Assembly (NCBI GenBank): GCA_949288485.1
Contig: CASEKC010000008.1
Coordinates: forward strand, 1-51,922
From: an uncultured bacterium
Lineage (GTDB): Bacteria > Bacillota_I > Bacilli_A > RFN20 > CAG-826
DNA length: 51,922 bases
Direction: 5' to 3'
Numbering within the stretch: the first letter of the stretch is position 1; each line of letters starts with the position of its first letter. This document shows positions 18,028 through 27,499 of this stretch, in pieces. The notes below the pieces were generated by a model. It did no database searches. It had not been told where the DNA came from and was given only the letters and a program-made list of their open reading frames with translations. Both the position numbers and the translations under genes were made by a program.

Positions 18028-18720
18028 TTATTCTGCGGTTGCTTCTTCTTTTTTACTTCTATCAATTAAAGGTTTAATTGTAATAGCTTTTGCGTTTGTT
18101 TTAACAGCGCTTCTAATTTTAACTAAGCCTTTTTTAGGTCCTGGGATTCCGCCTCTAACTAAGATATAGTTCTTTTCTGCATCAGTTTTAACAACTCTTA
18201 AATTTAAGACTGTAGCTGATTGATTTCCCATATGACCGGACATTTTCTTTCCTGGGATAACACGGTTATTGCATCTACCATTGTTAGCGAAGGAACCTTG
18301 TCCTCTATGGTAACCTGAACCATGTCCTTTAGGTCCAATTGCATGGCCCCATCTTTTAATGACACCAGCATATCCTCTACCTTTTGAAGTTCCGATAACA
18401 TCAACGACATCTCCAGCTTGGAAGAGGTCAGCTTTGATTTCGTTACCGACTTCATATTTCATCATTTCATCACCCTTGAGTTCGAATAAATCTTTTTTAG
18501 GAGTGACATTGATTTTTTCAAATAATCCTTTTTCACATTTATTAACGTTTTTAAGTTTGTCTTCGTAGCCAACTTGAATTGCTTCGTAGCCATCTTTTTC
18601 AACTGTTTTCTTTAATGTGACAACATTTGGTAATACTTCAACAACTGTAACAGCATACATTGTGCCATCTTCAGCGTAAACTTGAGTCATACCAATTTTA
18701 CGGCCAATGATTTGTTTCAT
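18028..18720 (-). CDS. rplC: 50S ribosomal protein L3
   Basis: L3 (230 residues) reaches the peptidyl-transferase centre. Seen are IIGRKIGMTQVYAEDG at the start, the central GRGYAGVIKRWG and GSFANNGRCNNRVIPGKKM loop, and GPKKGLVKIRSAVK. The C-terminus has about 20 extra charged residues. Second gene of the supercluster. Confidence 0.97.
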   Translation of the reverse strand: MKQIIGRKIGMTQVYAEDGTMYAVTVVEVLPNVVTLKKTVEKDGYEAIQVGYEDKLKNVNKCEKGLFEKINVTPKKDLFELKGDEMMKYEVGNEIKADLFQAGDVVDVIGTSKGRGYAGVIKRWGHAIGPKGHGSGYHRGQGSFANNGRCNNRVIPGKKMSGHMGNQSATVLNLRVVKTDAEKNYILVRGGIPGPKKGLVKIRSAVKTNAKAITIKPLIDRSKKEEATAE

Positions 18721-18734
18721 ACTATCATTTCCTC

Positions 18735-19046
18735 CTATAACTTGATGTCGATATCAACACCACTTGGAAGATCTAATTTTCTTAAAGCGACAATTGTATC
18801 ACTGTTAGGATTGGTGATATCGATAATTCTTTTGTGTGTTCTAATTTCGAATTGTTCACGTGAATCTTTATATTTATGAACAGCTCTTAAGATTGTGTAT
18901 ACTTGTTTTTCCGTTGGAAGTGGAATAGGTCCGACTACACTAGCACCTGTTTTAGTTATTGCATTTACAATCTTACCACTAGCCATATCAAGTAACTTGT
19001 GATCATAAGCTTGTAAACGAACTCTAATCTTTTTTACTTTTGCCAT
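18735..19046 (-). CDS. rpsJ: 30S ribosomal protein S10
   Basis: S10 (103 residues) is a 30S head protein and transcription antitermination partner. [15 protein letters not shown] at the start and [17 protein letters not shown] in the middle are diagnostic. The start at 19046 has an AAAGGAG site; an upstream frame extension to 19067 is not family-like. It is the first gene of the supercluster behind a structured leader and promoter. Confidence 0.97.
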   Translation of the reverse strand: MAKVKKIRVRLQAYDHKLLDMASGKIVNAITKTGASVVGPIPLPTEKQVYTILRAVHKYKDSREQFEIRTHKRIIDITNPNSDTIVALRKLDLPSGVDIDIKL

Positions 19047-19069
19047 GAAATTACTCCTTTCTACCACAA

Positions 19070-19146
19070 TTCGTTCATTGCGAATTACCTGATACCTTCA
19101 TGACAACGCTTGTGGGTGTATCAGCAACCTCGCAAATCATAACGAA
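19070..19146 (-). promoter_or_regulatory. structured mRNA leader of the S10 operon
   Basis: Upstream of rpsJ the transcript can fold into three nested stems: TTCGTT/AACGAA (19146-19141 with 19075-19070), TTGCGA/TCGCAA (19135-19130 with 19083-19078) and TGATAC/GTATCA (19123-19118 with 19095-19090), separated by internal loops. The region is more GC-rich than other spacers here. This looks like a ribosomal-protein autoregulatory leader; which protein binds is unknown. Confidence 0.6.
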
Positions 19147-19160
19147 CGTTAAACGATATA

Positions 19161-19189
19161 ATTAAACCAAAAAACGCCAAGTGAGTCAA
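19161..19189 (-). promoter_or_regulatory. S10 operon promoter
   Basis: On the minus strand TTGACT (19189-19184) and TTTAAT (19166-19161) are separated by exactly 17 bp. Transcription would start near 19154, just before the structured leader. The -35 box lies inside the loop and 3' arm of the terminator of the preceding gene. Confidence 0.75.
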
Positions 19190-19206
19190 CATTTTTTTCA
19201 CTTGGC
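19176..19206 (-). terminator. queH-GT terminator overlapping the S10 promoter
   Basis: GCCAAGTGA (minus strand 19206-19198) pairs with TCACTTGGC (19184-19176) over a 13-nt loop and is followed by GTTTTTTGG. It should end the queuosine operon transcript. Its loop and 3' arm contain the TTGACT -35 box of the S10 operon. Confidence 0.85.
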
Positions 19207-19265
19207 AATAAAATTTTTTTATCGACTTATATATTTATATATAAAGCCCTATAAATATAGCACAA

Positions 19266-20942
19266 TTAATAATGATTGTCTTTACTTTTTTCTAAATAAA
19301 TATAAAGAGCCTTCTCCCATTCTTCTCCTTCGTATTTATATTCATTTTTTACTAATTTTTTAAGTTGTTTTGAGTTTCTTTTTAGATAAGAAAAATAAGA
19401 AATATCTAAATTTTTATAAAATTTCAATCCGTTATATGAAAGCATTATTGATTTAGGTAAAAATGATAATACTCCAATATTTTTATAGCCTTCTTTAATT
19501 GAAACATAACGCATTAAAAACCATGAATTAATTAATTTTAATGAGAATTTATTAATATCAAATTTCTCTTTATCAAGATTTTTATATCTATAAAGTAAAG
19601 TTTTATTAATAAAAACTACTTTTTTTGAATATAAAAATACTAAATAAGAAAAGAAAATATCTTCAATACATGAACTTTCTTTCATAAAAAAGATATTTTG
19701 ATTCTTTAAAAAATCTTTTTTAAAGAATTTATTAAAAAGATATCCTCTTACAAAAACATCATTAAATAAAGCTTTTAAAATTCTTTTTTTATTATTTTTA
19801 TTATAAAACTTAGTTAAATAAAAAGAATGATTAAAAGATGATACTTTTTTATTTTCTTTTATATTTTTATATAAAAAATTAACTACATCGGCGTTATTTT
19901 TTAAAGCAACTTTATAATTAACACTTAAAAAATCTTTAGAAAGATAACTAGAAGATTCAATAAAAACAATATATCTTCCATTACTATTTTTTAAAGCATA
20001 ATTTTTAATATCTGATTCATCGAAAGTAAAATTATTTTTATTGTTATTGTTAGAAGTAATATTTTCTTTACTTTCTTCAGTTAAATAATGAACATTAAAT
20101 AGTTCATTATATTTATTTTTATATTCTTCAATAATTTTATAAGTTTTATTATTTTCATCTTTATTTCTTAAAGAAATAAATATTTCATAAGCAATATTAC
20201 CTTCTTGATTAACTAAACTATCTAAACATTTTCTTAATTGTTCTTCTTTTATTACATCTTTTAATAATAAAACTATTGATATATCTATAATTTTCTCTTC
20301 CCTTTTATTTAAAGGAAGAGAAAATTCACATCCACAATAATCTTGTCGATATAAATTATATTTTTTAGCAATTTTAATACCTATTTCTTGACCATCATTC
20401 TTTTTAAAATCAGTATAAATAAATTCAATTTCATTTTTATATAAATTATTTTCAATCGCTTTACCAATTTTATTAATATAAACAGCATCTTTATTTCTAG
20501 AAATAGACATTACCGTTGTAACATATTTAAAATTTCTTTCTTTTGCAACTATAAATAAACGCTTCATTCTTTTAGCGATACAAATTTTACATCTATTTAA
20601 TCCTTCTTTTTGATTTTTAAAAGGAAGTAAATCTTCTTTAAAAGAATCATAATCATAATTATCTTCAATCACTAAAATATGTTTATTAAACTTTAAATTT
20701 ATTTCGTTAACATATCTTTTTAAATTATAAAGTCTTTTATCATATTCTTCTTTTGGATAAATATTTGAATTTGAATAAAGAATTGTAATATCAAATAAAT
20801 CTTGTAAAAAAACAAGTGGATATGCGCTACATGGTCCACAACAAACATGAAGAAGTAATTTTGGTTTTCCTTCTTCTTTTTTTCTAATCTCTTTATATTC
20901 TTTTACAAATTCTAAATAATAATTATTAATTTCTTTATCCAT
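19266..20942 (-). CDS. queH: QueH epoxyqueuosine reductase fused to a GT2-like domain
   Basis: This 558-residue protein has two parts. Residues 1-215 are QueH (DUF208), which reduces epoxyqueuosine in tRNA to queuosine with iron-sulfur and iron cofactors. CCGPC is at 34-38, RCKIC at 117-121 and the YRQDYCGCEFSL motif with Cys 203 and 205 is near 198-209, so all expected Cys are present. Residues about 219-455 resemble GT2 glycosyltransferases: an SIVLL start strand, CLDSLVNQ, NGRYIVF, and CIEDIFFSYLVFLYSKKVVFINKTLLYRY with the ED pair at 427-428. The canonical DxD is replaced by ESSS (329-332), so sugar-nucleotide binding may be altered or lost. A basic tail of about 100 residues follows. It is the last gene of tgt-queA-queH. 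Normal QueH is about 200 residues. Confidence 0.85.
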   Translation of the reverse strand: MDKEINNYYLEFVKEYKEIRKKEEGKPKLLLHVCCGPCSAYPLVFLQDLFDITILYSNSNIYPKEEYDKRLYNLKRYVNEINLKFNKHILVIEDNYDYDSFKEDLLPFKNQKEGLNRCKICIAKRMKRLFIVAKERNFKYVTTVMSISRNKDAVYINKIGKAIENNLYKNEIEFIYTDFKKNDGQEIGIKIAKKYNLYRQDYCGCEFSLPLNKREEKIIDISIVLLLKDVIKEEQLRKCLDSLVNQEGNIAYEIFISLRNKDENNKTYKIIEEYKNKYNELFNVHYLTEESKENITSNNNNKNNFTFDESDIKNYALKNSNGRYIVFIESSSYLSKDFLSVNYKVALKNNADVVNFLYKNIKENKKVSSFNHSFYLTKFYNKNNKKRILKALFNDVFVRGYLFNKFFKKDFLKNQNIFFMKESSCIEDIFFSYLVFLYSKKVVFINKTLLYRYKNLDKEKFDINKFSLKLINSWFLMRYVSIKEGYKNIGVLSFLPKSIMLSYNGLKFYKNLDISYFSYLKRNSKQLKKLVKNEYKYEGEEWEKALYIYLEKSKDNHY

Positions 20943-20962
20943 ATATTTTAAAAATCTTTATT

Positions 20963-21988
20963 TTAAGGATGAATAAACATCGAATCTCCAAATGAGAAAA
21001 AACGATATTTTTCATTTACTGCATGTTTATAACACTCTAAAGTAAATTCTCTCCCAATAAAAGCGCTAACTAACATAATTAAAGTGGATTTAGGAAGATG
21101 AAAATTAGTAATTAAACAATCAATTGCTTTATATTGATAACCTGGCGAAATAAAAATAGAAGTATTGTCTTTATCCGCTTTAAATTCATTAAATTTATTA
21201 AAATTAGATTCTAAAGTTCTTACAACAGTCGTACCAATAGCAATAATTCTTCTTCCTTCTTTTTTCGCATTATTTAAAGAAGAAGCAACATTTTCACTAA
21301 TTTCATAATATTCGCTATGCATATGATGATCATTTGTATCTTTCACCTTTACTGGCCTAAAGGTTCCTAAACCAATATTTAAAGTAACATCATAAACTTC
21401 GATTCCCATTTCTTTAATTTTATTAAAAAGTTCATTTGTAAAATGGAAACCTGCTGTAGGAGCTGCAGCACTTCCTTCAACTTTAGCATAAACTGTTTGA
21501 TAATCATTTTTATCTTTAATTTTTTCATGAATATAAGGAGGAAGAGGCATATTTCCAATTTCATCTAATATTTCAAAGAAAATTCCTTGATATTCGAATT
21601 TTAAAATTCTAATTCCTTCATCTTTCACTTCTAGACATGTTGCTTTCATTTTGTTATTAAAATCGATAATGTTTCCTACTTTTATAGCCTTAGCATTACC
21701 TAATAAACATTCATAAGTATCATTACCTAAATCTTTTAAAAGTAAAACTTCAACATGAGCACCAGTAACTTCTTTAACTCCAAAAATTCTAGCCGGGATA
21801 ACTTTTGTGTTATTTCTAACTAAAACATCGCCTGGTTTTAAATAATTTATAATGTCATAAAAATGCTTATCTTCATAAGTTTTTTTAGTTTTATCAATAA
21901 CCATTAATCTACAATGATCTCTTTCTTTTGAAGGAGATTGAGCGATTAATTCTTCTGGTAAATCGTAATTAAAAAGTTCGATATCCAT
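20963..21988 (-). CDS. queA: S-adenosylmethionine:tRNA ribosyltransferase-isomerase
   Basis: QueA (341 residues) transfers and rearranges the ribosyl group of SAM onto preQ1 in tRNA, giving epoxyqueuosine. The start FNYDLPEELIAQSPSKERDHCRLM, the EGSAAAPTAGFHFT block, the GLGTFRPV motif and TNFHLPKSTLIMLVSAF are all diagnostic. It lies 3 nt after tgt and 20 nt before queH, in one operon. Confidence 0.96.
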   Translation of the reverse strand: MDIELFNYDLPEELIAQSPSKERDHCRLMVIDKTKKTYEDKHFYDIINYLKPGDVLVRNNTKVIPARIFGVKEVTGAHVEVLLLKDLGNDTYECLLGNAKAIKVGNIIDFNNKMKATCLEVKDEGIRILKFEYQGIFFEILDEIGNMPLPPYIHEKIKDKNDYQTVYAKVEGSAAAPTAGFHFTNELFNKIKEMGIEVYDVTLNIGLGTFRPVKVKDTNDHHMHSEYYEISENVASSLNNAKKEGRRIIAIGTTVVRTLESNFNKFNEFKADKDNTSIFISPGYQYKAIDCLITNFHLPKSTLIMLVSAFIGREFTLECYKHAVNEKYRFFSFGDSMFIHP

Positions 21989-21991
21989 ATA

Positions 21992-23179
<1,188 letters not shown>

Positions 23180-23196
23180 ATAAGTTATTTTACTTA

Positions 23197-23262
23197 TATA
23201 TAAAATAAGATGGGCTTATTTTATATAAAAGGCTCAACCCACCCTGAATATTTATATTCAAG
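23197..23262 (-). other. structured spacer between queT and tgt
   Basis: The 314-bp gap 23123-23436 has no gene. Besides the tgt promoter and the queT terminator it holds a 13-bp hairpin (23197-23209 with 23215-23227, loop ATGGG) and an 8-bp hairpin (23243-23250 with 23255-23262). Between them a GGTGGG run (minus strand) could pair instead with the CCCATC of the first hairpin loop region. This could be a small RNA or an alternative-fold element. No promoter for it was found. Confidence 0.35.
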
Positions 23263-23381
23263 AATGCTATGAACTTAAAAAATTATTCGCTTTAAATGTG
23301 ATTATTCTATTTATTTTAGATTTTTATGTAATAATGCTTTCATTTAAAGTTAAATATGTTTTATTTGAAAGCAATTTAAAA

Positions 23382-23401
23382 GCTACCATTATTTTGGTAG
23401 C
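23382..23401 (-). terminator. queT terminator
   Basis: GCTACCA and TGGTAGC (23382-23388 and 23395-23401) form a 7-bp stem with a 6-nt loop, followed on the minus strand by TTTT. It lies 36 nt after the queT stop and separates queT from tgt. Confidence 0.75.
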
Positions 23402-23436
23402 GATTAAATTTATCCATTTTCTTATTCGGTAAATTT

Positions 23437-24045
23437 TTACCATTTAAAATCTAAATTATAATTTGCGTTAAATAATTGTTGAAATCCTTTATATTTTTTA
23501 GCCAAAAGCATAAAAACACTATATCCAATAATATTTATCGCAATAAATTCTCCTAAAAAAGTCCATCCACCCATAATAAAGAAAATTGGGCCTTCTAAAT
23601 TAAAGGCATCACTTGTTCCACTTGAAGCTAAATAAATAATAAAAGGAACTGTAATAGCATTAACAATACAAGGAATTAAGCCACTAAAAAATAAATTCTT
23701 AGTTAATTTAGAAAATAAAATCATGATTAAGCAAGAAATAAATGTTGCTAATGTACCTAAAGTAATATCAAATATTCCTGCTGAAGACATTAAATTTGAT
23801 AATAAACAACCAATTGTTAATCCTAATGTATATGAAGGATTAAAAAATACTAAAAGATTTAATAATTCAGAAAATCTAAGTTGCATATAACTATAAGAAA
23901 GCGGATAACAAACAATAGTTAATACAGCATATAATGCAGCAACAAATGCATTTAGTGTAATCATTTTTACACTAAAGAAATCTTTAAAAAAAGACTTTGA
24001 AGACTCACGAAAAGTCTTTTTTTCGTTGGAACTAACTTTTTCCAT
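23437..24045 (-). CDS. queT: queuosine precursor transporter QueT
   Basis: QueT (COG4708) is a small integral membrane S-component that imports a queuosine precursor, likely preQ1, with an ECF module encoded elsewhere. The 202-residue protein has about six membrane segments and the family block YMQLRFSELLNLLVFFNP near residues 53-70. ATG 24045 follows a GGGGGA ribosome site that can be masked by the riboswitch-like leader. Its neighbours tgt, queA and queH fit a salvage pathway. Confidence 0.9.
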   Translation of the reverse strand: MEKVSSNEKKTFRESSKSFFKDFFSVKMITLNAFVAALYAVLTIVCYPLSYSYMQLRFSELLNLLVFFNPSYTLGLTIGCLLSNLMSSAGIFDITLGTLATFISCLIMILFSKLTKNLFFSGLIPCIVNAITVPFIIYLASSGTSDAFNLEGPIFFIMGGWTFLGEFIAINIIGYSVFMLLAKKYKGFQQLFNANYNLDFKW

Positions 24046-24058
24046 AATTAAAATATAT

Positions 24059-24137
24059 CCCCCTGTTTTGTTTTAAGAGTGGTTAGTCATGGGAATTATT
24101 AATATTTTATTTTTATAATATTAATAATAGACACTCT
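24059..24137 (-). promoter_or_regulatory. preQ1-I-like riboswitch with an inserted hairpin
   Basis: In the queT leader AGAGTG (24137-24132) pairs with CACTCT (24081-24076) as P1. The base after the 5' strand is U and the base before the 3' strand is C, both recognition positions of preQ1-I. The 3' tail TTAAAACAAAACAGGGGG closely follows the A-rich tail plus Shine-Dalgarno of class I members, and CCC (24093-24091) in the loop can pair with the GGGGG (24063-24059) ribosome site. A 12-bp AT hairpin (24095-24106 with 24117-24128) is inserted in loop 1, which normal class I lacks. Translational control is inferred. Confidence 0.6.
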
Positions 24138-24152
24138 AGCAAACCGATAATT

Positions 24153-24181
24153 ATTAAATCTTATTTAAGGATTATTTTCAA
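24153..24181 (-). promoter_or_regulatory. queT promoter
   Basis: On the minus strand TTGAAA (24181-24176) and TTTAAT (24158-24153) are separated by 17 bp. The start site would be about 24146, nine bases before the first stem of the riboswitch-like leader. Confidence 0.65.
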
Positions 24182-24193
24182 CTAAAAAGTAAA

Positions 24194-24238
24194 AAAGTCA
24201 TGCTTAATATTTAAAGATAAATAATTAAGCATGACTTT
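24194..24238 (-). terminator. terminator of the McrB/transglutaminase operon
   Basis: A 15-bp perfect stem (24194-24208 with 24224-24238, core AGTCATGCTTAAT) with a 15-nt loop is followed on the minus strand by TTTTTT. It is 36 nt after the last gene of the operon. Confidence 0.88.
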
Positions 24239-24274
24239 ATATGGAGGGTATTATTTTTAAACTAATAAATAAAA

Positions 24275-27200
24275 CTAACTTAATACAACAGTTCCATAAT
24301 CATAAAGAATATTATAACAACTAGTTACATCTTCTCCTTTTTCATTAACTATTTTATTAATAATAACAACATTTTGATAAGTTGAAGGTTTTGAAGCGTT
24401 TTTAATTAAAACAATTGAACCAACTATTTTATCTCCTTCAACTAATCCTTCTACTTCATATATTTCTTCATCTTTTAATGAGGAAATATTATAAAATGAA
24501 GAATTAAAACTATTACTCCTAATGTTTAAATCTCGCTTAGTAACTGAAATAGTCCCAGTACTTTTTTCAATTACATATTCATCATTAACAACATTCCCAT
24601 CTTCATCTTTTAGGACAAATGAGAAGTCATTAACTGTTTGGCCTACTTTTGTAATAGTGCTCCATCCATTAATTTCAATATAGTGCCCTTCTTTTAAATC
24701 GCCTTTAATTTCATAATCTCCATACCAATGTTCTTTGCCATCATAAGTAAAACTTTGAGTACCAGAATAAATATGAAGACTAAAATCGGTTAAATCTCCT
24801 CCGCCAACAGTCGTTCCTCCGCCTTCTTCTTTATCGGTTTGATCATAAGAAGTATCTTCAAAAGCATTTCCTTCTTCATCGGCTCCATCAGGAGTAGGAA
24901 CTTCTTCTCCTTCAGCAAGTGGAGCAACAGTAAATTCAACATTTACCCAGCCCTTTCCATCAACATAAACTTCGCAAATAGCATGACGTTGTAGCGCTAT
25001 GACATCATATGTTTTACCAACAGTTCCTCCATTAATACAAACTCCGCCAGCAATTCGAGTAGGATATCCCATTGCTCTAAGTAATAAAGCTCCTCCACCA
25101 GCAAAAAATTGACAATATCCTGCTTTTGTTTTAGTTAAAAAATCTATTAAAATATCGGTTGAATTAGGGTCTACTAAATTAGTATGTTTACAGTAAAAAC
25201 CATTATTTTTAAAATGATTAATTATATTATTGCAACTGCTTACTAAATCGCTTCCTTTTAAATGATAGTTATTAATTATTTCATTTAAAGTATTTCTTTG
25301 ATATGAATTTAAAGATAAATAATTTTCATAAACGAATTTTCGATATTCTCTCTCCTCGTTTTTAACGTTTTCATCTTTAAATTCGGCATTATCAATTAAC
25401 TGATGATCATCTAAATAATCAAAAGCAAAGCCTTCAACATTAATAGCTTTTGTTTTTAAATCACTTACTATAACGGATAAATCATCATTTTGTTTATTTG
25501 GGAAGAAAGTATAGTAAGGGTAAGTATCGTATTCCCTATAACTAATGTTGGTATACTCAAGTTTTCCTGCAAATGTATCCATTTTGCCTTCTAACAAATT
25601 AGGAATAAACTCATATACATTTACTTCATATTTAGATTTATATTCAGGGCCTACAGTCCGTGCTTTGCCATCATAAACACCACTGCTTTGGCCTCTAAAA
25701 AATGCAGATCCTGATTTTGTAGGAGTGTATCTCATAATTAAATTTCCCAACAATTCTGTATCTACATCACTAAATTGTTCGAAAACTGTTTCCAAAGTCG
25801 AAGAATCACCACCACTTGGTACATCACAACTTCCTTCTCCACCTTCGCCCGAACCCTGGCCGGAACCTTTAACGATTTTAACTTTTCCAGGAATAAAATT
25901 AATTTGATAATCATTTGTAACATCTGTATTGAAATTATTGTTTTTAATAGAAAAAGTAAGATTATTATCATATTCACCAATTTCTTTAAAAGCACTTGAA
26001 CTTACTACTGAAATTACATCTTCTTCTACTAATTGCCCATCCCATGAATATTTAGGCCACGACTGTTCTTTGCCAGTATAAGGAAGAGTGGTGCTTTCAG
26101 AATGTATGGTAATTGTTCTTTTAGAAACTGTATAACTACCTTGAGTTAAATTAATTTCATAATTTTTAGTATAATCAGTTCTTCCTAGTTCGTCATAAAT
26201 TTTAACGGTTAAATTGCCTTTATGTGTTCCGGCATGTAAAGCTTCATAACTATTAATATATGTATTTACTGTATCTCCATTTAATAAATCACCAGAAACA
26301 TTTACTCGAGCAATATTATTGTAAATTTGCCCATCATAAGTTTTATCTACATAACTAATATTAACTGAAATTCTTCTTGGATTAATTTTATATTCACCAC
26401 AATCAAAAGTAACTTTATAACTATCGTTTATAATAACTCCATACTTATTATAAATTTTAAAGGTTGGTTTGTTATCGTAAGTTCCAACGTTAATATAACT
26501 AGGCATTGATAATTCAATTCTATCGCCATTAATAAAACTACCTTCAGTGATTTTATAAGAAACTTCCCCACTATAAACTTTCCTATCATAAGTTTTAGTA
26601 AAATCATTTGTTTTTATAGTAACTTCTCTAGGCTTAACTGTAACTCTTGAATCAGAAGTAAAATCTACATCATAAAATCTTGTAACATCTCTATTAGCTT
26701 TATCAGTGAATTTTAAAGTTGGGCGATTAGCAAATGAACCACCATTAATAAAGTCTTGTTTATTAACTATTTCAACTTTATCTCCTTCATAAAGGGTTCC
26801 ATTTGTTAATTCTAAATTATCAGTATGATGACTTGTTCCATCATAAGTGAATTCATCTTTAGAAGTAAAAGTTACATTACGAGATTTTAAAGAGACTGTA
26901 TAAGATGATTCAAAATTAAAATCATAACAATAAGTAACATCTTCTCCTTCATTATTAATAATAACAATACTATTTGGATCAAAACTTACGATAGCTTTAT
27001 TGTCATTAAAGCTATCGTAATTAAAATAAATATCCAATAATTCATCATTACCAACTAAAGATAAATTTAAAGAAGGAGTATTGCCATAAACAGAATATAA
27101 AGATGAAACTGTTACATCAACACTTTTAGGTAAAATAGTAAATTCTGTTGGATTTCCATAATAATATCCACCAAAGATATTTTTTGAAACACCTCTAATT

Positions 27201-27496
27201 TCATAATTTCCAGCATATTTTGGTTCAGTTAAACTCCATTCTTCACTTCCGGCTTTTTTAAATTCATAATGAATATAGTTATCAAATAATCCATAGGAAG
27301 AATAATTTAGTTTTTGCCCATATTGGACATCACTAACCTTGATTTTATCAATGATCATTCCTTTTATAAATAAAAGCGTTCCTGCCGTTCCAACTAAAAT
27401 AGCAAGTAATATTAAAAGTAAGATTCTAAATCTATAAATAAACTTATATATCGATAAATATCTTTTTATTTTATTTTTATATACTTCTGTTAACAT
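24275..27496 (-). CDS. membrane-anchored MBG-repeat transglutaminase-like surface protein
   Basis: A 1073-residue protein with a single membrane segment near residues 23-46 and no lipobox or LPXTG, so it is held by its N-terminus with the rest outside. Four clear MBG-type beta repeats (TYDGxxY... GDxxxV... YxVxxxxG pattern) plus a YGX-type repeat fill roughly residues 110-530. A Gly/Ser linker (GSGQGSGEGGEGS) follows, then a helical region and a transglutaminase-like domain with Cys795, His838 and Glu854 where Asp is usual. Two more MBG-like repeats end it. It is a paralogue of the next gene upstream, 3 nt away. The substrate is unknown: peptide cross-linking or cleavage are both known for the fold. 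Confidence 0.85.
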   Translation of the reverse strand: MLTEVYKNKIKRYLSIYKFIYRFRILLLILLAILVGTAGTLLFIKGMIIDKIKVSDVQYGQKLNYSSYGLFDNYIHYEFKKAGSEEWSLTEPKYAGNYEIRGVSKNIFGGYYYGNPTEFTILPKSVDVTVSSLYSVYGNTPSLNLSLVGNDELLDIYFNYDSFNDNKAIVSFDPNSIVIINNEGEDVTYCYDFNFESSYTVSLKSRNVTFTSKDEFTYDGTSHHTDNLELTNGTLYEGDKVEIVNKQDFINGGSFANRPTLKFTDKANRDVTRFYDVDFTSDSRVTVKPREVTIKTNDFTKTYDRKVYSGEVSYKITEGSFINGDRIELSMPSYINVGTYDNKPTFKIYNKYGVIINDSYKVTFDCGEYKINPRRISVNISYVDKTYDGQIYNNIARVNVSGDLLNGDTVNTYINSYEALHAGTHKGNLTVKIYDELGRTDYTKNYEINLTQGSYTVSKRTITIHSESTTLPYTGKEQSWPKYSWDGQLVEEDVISVVSSSAFKEIGEYDNNLTFSIKNNNFNTDVTNDYQINFIPGKVKIVKGSGQGSGEGGEGSCDVPSGGDSSTLETVFEQFSDVDTELLGNLIMRYTPTKSGSAFFRGQSSGVYDGKARTVGPEYKSKYEVNVYEFIPNLLEGKMDTFAGKLEYTNISYREYDTYPYYTFFPNKQNDDLSVIVSDLKTKAINVEGFAFDYLDDHQLIDNAEFKDENVKNEEREYRKFVYENYLSLNSYQRNTLNEIINNYHLKGSDLVSSCNNIINHFKNNGFYCKHTNLVDPNSTDILIDFLTKTKAGYCQFFAGGGALLLRAMGYPTRIAGGVCINGGTVGKTYDVIALQRHAICEVYVDGKGWVNVEFTVAPLAEGEEVPTPDGADEEGNAFEDTSYDQTDKEEGGGTTVGGGDLTDFSLHIYSGTQSFTYDGKEHWYGDYEIKGDLKEGHYIEINGWSTITKVGQTVNDFSFVLKDEDGNVVNDEYVIEKSTGTISVTKRDLNIRSNSFNSSFYNISSLKDEEIYEVEGLVEGDKIVGSIVLIKNASKPSTYQNVVIINKIVNEKGEDVTSCYNILYDYGTVVLS

Positions 27497-27499
27497 AAT

